36,396 nt of DNA from Candidatus Flemingiibacterium merdigallinarum. GTDB taxonomy: Bacteria > Bacillota > Clostridia > Oscillospirales > CAG-272. The stretch's first letter is position 1. Every line of letters starts with the position of its first letter. The translations under genes were made by a program, and so were the position numbers. This document shows positions 34,601-36,396 of the stretch, piece by piece. The notes below the pieces were generated by a model. It did no database searches. It had not been told where the DNA came from and worked only from the letters and a program-made list of their open reading frames with translations. Location: the NCBI GenBank assembly GCA_904386005.1, contig CAJFKR010000022.1, positions 1 through 36,396 of the forward strand, read 5' to 3'.

Positions 34601-34685
34601 CCCGATAAAGGAGCTCGAGGTAGTCGACGGCAAGATCAAGACCGATATCGCAGGCTTCGAGATTCTGACAATCAAGCTTATGTAA
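31659..34685 (+). CDS. GH38 alpha-mannosidase
   Basis: Retaining, zinc-dependent alpha-mannosidase of 1008 residues without a signal peptide, probably cytoplasmic. After an N-terminal beta-sandwich (about 1-225) the catalytic domain has GHTHIDCAWQW with metal-binding His239 and Asp241, WLPDVFGYSAALPQ with the nucleophile Asp351, and FHDIIPGSSI with another metal His. A central helical domain and a long beta-rich C-terminal part follow, as in the family. The ATG at 31659 has AAAGG 9 bp upstream; an ATG at 31620 lacks a site. It is monocistronic, with its own promoter and terminator. It likely trims alpha-mannosides from imported N-glycan or yeast-mannan fragments; the linkage is unknown. Confidence 0.93.
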   Translation: MEKQNRKVKKYLSILDSTRLSDRRTIDNITICPCDYKKSNTPPALSEFSPYTSGDLWGSGWDSHAWFHFEFDAEPSDKPLRLYAHTKIQGWDACNPQFIAYINGVLRQGLDTNHTYVELDGAGHYDCYIYGYTGPKISETRFYAELAHVNTDVDQLYYDIRVPFEMLDYLPTTSQEYAEILRHLDAAVSLLELYEVGSDEYFESVKTARDYMQNEFYGKFCNSDRGANAPTTIGIGHTHIDCAWQWTLKQTREKVQRSFGTVLELMKRYPEYKFMSSQALLYQNLKEEAPELYEQVKERIADGRWECEGGMWVEADCNLTSGESLVRQVLYGKRFFKEEFGVDNRVLWLPDVFGYSAALPQILKKSGIDWFVTSKISWNETNMMPYDTFEWTGIDGTSVNTYFLTAQDQGRGEPARYTTYVGNTGAKMVAGTWNRYQQKELNNEAILTFGFGDGGGGPTAEMLEMARRTEKGIPGAPLMKIDFAGDFLSRLEKKIENNPLLPKWRGELYLEFHRGTYTSIAKNKRNNRQSEFLYLDAELLAETVKQVCGDAFPKAKLHRGWEMILTNQFHDIIPGSSIKEVYDQCDIDYKFIKDTANEIIDHAKSEIASKIDRSRGYVVFNPHSFVTSGEVKIDGVAAIVDCPVSKGYFVCDSFNYDCDVDVSLEDKTVTTDRYIVKFNDAWQIISIYDRDCEREVIAPNSVANDIRVYADHPDVYDAWEWQPYSIDKYKSLTAVESVEVVDDGARRGIRIVRPHMKSKITQTIWFWDKLGKIDFETVADWHQQHQMVKAAFPVDINSDKATYEIQFGTLERPTHKNTSWDMAKFEVCAQKYADLSDGGYGVAIINDCKYGHDIHDGTIQLSLFKSPTEPNPEADQGIIELTYSLCPHAGTLAESDVVKYAYYLNYPMSAVRATGDESTIPESYSAVTLDRENVICETVKESEDGSDTILRLYECRNRKTKVTLSTSYKFEKAYLCDLMENPIKELEVVDGKIKTDIAGFEILTIKLM

Positions 34686-34727
34686 ATATAGGCTCGACTG
34701 AATAAGTCTGTCTTTTCGTAATAATTT

Positions 34728-34761
34728 GCCTTCGGTCGGAGAAAGCTCCCCGACCGAAGGC
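34728..34761 (+). terminator. Terminator of the GH38 gene
   Basis: Perfect 12-bp stem GCCTTCGGTCGG (34728-34739 with 34750-34761) and a 10-nt loop, 42 bp past the stop codon. The following TGATATTTT is a weak T-run. Confidence 0.7.
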
Positions 34762-34888
34762 TGATATTTTAACCGAAAATACGCAATTCCGAATCTTCCA
34801 TTTCCTAACCTTTCTAACTCAACTAACAACTAACACCTAACAACTAATAACTAATGTCTCCTGACCAACCCAAAAAGTATTGCACCAC

Positions 34889-34917
34889 TGGACATTTTCG
34901 TCGATTTGTGGTATAAT
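34889..34917 (+). promoter_or_regulatory. Transposase promoter
   Basis: TGGACA (34889-34894) and TATAAT (34912-34917), 17-bp spacing, just inside the left inverted repeat. Confidence 0.6.
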
Positions 34918-34974
34918 AAATGCAAGGAAAAACACGAGAACCGGACAAAAAGCTTGCACATGGAGGGAACAGGA

Positions 34975-36390
34975 ATGTATAGATACAGCAATGGGCAGAT
35001 CAGTCTGTCAGATTTTCATCAGCCAATGGGTATGCAGCTGCGGGGGGAAGACAACCGCTGGGTGAAAAAGGCACAGATGATCCCATGGAATAAAATCGAA
35101 GAAAAGTATGCTGATCTGTTCCCATCGTGCACCGGCAATGTAGCCAAGCCTCTTCAGCTGGCATTGGGTGCCTGCCTGATTCAGGGGGAGTATGGCTTTT
35201 CCGACGAAGAGATAGTGCTGCAGATCCAAGAGAATCCGTATTTGCAGTATTTTTGCGGATACCCGGGCTACGACGATAGCAAGCCACCCTTCGATTCTTC
35301 CTCCATGGTGCATTTCCGGAAACGCCTGACTCCGGAAATCCTTGCTGAAATCAACGAAATGGTTATCTCGGAAGCAGAAAAGAAGGACGAAAAGGACGAT
35401 CATAACGATAGCAACTCAGGCAATAGCGGCAACAACGGCACCATGATAGTAGATGCCACCTGCGCTCCGTCAAACATTCGTTATCCCCAGGATGTTTCCC
35501 TGCTGAATGAAGCCAGAGAAAACGCTGAAAAGCTGCTGGATGTTCTACACAGCCCAACCGACGGAAAGAAGCCACGTACCTACCGCAAGTGCGCTCGAAA
35601 AGACTACCTGAAGTATGTCCGCAGCCGCAAGCATACCACAAAAACGACACGCAAAGCCATTAGGAAACAACTGAACTATCTGAAAAGAGACCTTGCCGCC
35701 ATAGATGAAAAGCTGAATCAGGGGAAATCTCTGGATATTCACCAAAAAGAGCGTTTGGAGACAATTCGCAAGATTTATGAGCAGCAAAAGTTCATGTATG
35801 ACAACCATACCCACAGCGTTGAGAACCGGATTGTCAGCGTCAGCCAGCCCTTTGTGCGCCCAATTGTGCGTGGAAAAGCCGGTAAACCGGTAGAGTTTGG
35901 CATGAAATTTGACATCAGTGTCTCGGACGGCTGGACACGTCTGGAGTATCATTCCTTCGATGCCTACAATGAGGCAACAAAGCTTCAAGAAATGATTGAA
36001 AATTTCCGCAAGCGCGAGGGACACTACCCCAGCCGGGTACTGGCAGATAAGATTTACCGGAACCGAGAAAATATCAGCTACTGCAAAGAGCGGGGAATCC
36101 GGTTGTCCGGTCCGGCTCTGGGCAGACCAAAGAAGGATACTATCTGTGATAAGGCACAGGATTACCGGGATGAGTGTGAACGGGTAGAAGTAGAACGCAA
36201 ATTCAGTCTGGGAAAGCGGAAATGTGGAATGGGACTGGTGACAGCGAAGCTGGAAGAAACAGCTGCGCATGTAGTTGCCTTGTCAATTTTGCTGCTGAAT
36301 CTGCGTAAGATTCAGTGCGCCTTTTTGCGGTTTTTGGATTGGCTGTTTGGTTTTTTGTTGCCGTGCGAAAATTTGATGGTTATTCAGTAG
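34975..36390 (+). CDS. DDE transposase, IS5/IS1182-like
   Basis: Transposase of 471 residues. The N-terminal DUF772-like region (MYRYSNGQISLSDF, LQLALGACLIQGEYGFSDEE, FRKRL) is followed by an RNase H-fold catalytic core with likely triad Asp160 (DATC), Asp358 (ADKIY) and Glu407 (VERKF). A 20-residue Asp/Asn/Ser/Gly linker precedes the first Asp. The start at 34975 has GGAGGG 7 bp upstream; the longer frame from 34906 would begin inside the promoter. The stop codon lies within the right inverted repeat. Codon use is more AT-tolerant than in the neighbouring mannosidase, which fits recent arrival. The gene appears intact. Confidence 0.92.
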   Translation: MYRYSNGQISLSDFHQPMGMQLRGEDNRWVKKAQMIPWNKIEEKYADLFPSCTGNVAKPLQLALGACLIQGEYGFSDEEIVLQIQENPYLQYFCGYPGYDDSKPPFDSSSMVHFRKRLTPEILAEINEMVISEAEKKDEKDDHNDSNSGNSGNNGTMIVDATCAPSNIRYPQDVSLLNEARENAEKLLDVLHSPTDGKKPRTYRKCARKDYLKYVRSRKHTTKTTRKAIRKQLNYLKRDLAAIDEKLNQGKSLDIHQKERLETIRKIYEQQKFMYDNHTHSVENRIVSVSQPFVRPIVRGKAGKPVEFGMKFDISVSDGWTRLEYHSFDAYNEATKLQEMIENFRKREGHYPSRVLADKIYRNRENISYCKERGIRLSGPALGRPKKDTICDKAQDYRDECERVEVERKFSLGKRKCGMGLVTAKLEETAAHVVALSILLLNLRKIQCAFLRFLDWLFGFLLPCENLMVIQ

Positions 36391-36396
36391 ACATTA

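Larger units (their letters stand above)
34852..36396 (+). mobile_element. IS5/IS1182-like insertion sequence
   Basis: A transposase gene is flanked by inverted repeats TAATGTCTCCTGA (34852-34864) and the complement of TCAGTAGACATTA (36384-36396), 12 of 13 matching. The right repeat ends at the last base of the window, so the exact right end and any target duplication cannot be seen. The repeats may extend further outward. Confidence 0.85.

Overview
The window looks like a chromosomal segment of a Gram-positive-type anaerobe of class Clostridia, probably an uncultured gut member of the Oscillospirales or a related group. The basis is a Clostridia-like division and cell-wall (dcw) cluster with a PASTA-bearing class B PBP, an HPr carrying both His15 and Ser46, glycan-degrading genes, sigma-A-type promoters and GC-rich coding sequence. 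Genus cannot be told from the sequence alone.

Layout. Left end, plus strand: a TTGACA-N17-TATAAT promoter drives a SASA/CE6-type carbohydrate esterase and a GH78-related glycosidase, closed by a strong bidirectional terminator. Facing it on the minus strand are an orphan lipoprotein solute-binding protein and a Gfo/Idh/MocA oxidoreductase, each with its own promoter. Positions 5646-20500 (minus) hold the dcw cluster: rsmH, ftsL, class B PBP, murE, murF, mraY, ftsW, murG, ftsQ and ftsZ. murD, murC, murB, mraZ and ftsA are not present. Positions 20738-24053 hold uvrC, rsmD and coaD, and 24522-24785 an HPr gene. Positions 25066-31406 hold rimM, trmD, murJ, an O-antigen ligase-type polymerase and a pair of DUF4330 membrane proteins. 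Right end, plus strand: a GH38 alpha-mannosidase from a divergent promoter, then an IS5/IS1182-like insertion sequence whose right inverted repeat ends at the last base of the window.

Most of the window is the envelope-building core: lipid II synthesis (murE, murF, mraY, murG), flipping (murJ), polymerisation and crosslinking (ftsW, PBP), divisome structure (ftsZ, ftsQ, ftsL), plus translation and repair housekeeping genes. The sugar genes at both ends and between units suggest a plant- or host-glycan lifestyle.

The most unusual content is non-coding. Two arrays of about 350 bp (11196-11554 and 21844-22189) are built from short perfect hairpins, most with 3-nt loops, and are bounded by inverted repeats. 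Each abuts a minus-strand stop codon, of mraY and uvrC respectively. They share an identical hairpin in opposite orientation, and the first sits where murD normally lies. Also notable are a 29-bp-period repeat upstream of the polymerase gene, a 34-bp-period repeat near 2700, and low-complexity tails or insertions in FtsW, FtsL, MurE and RimM.
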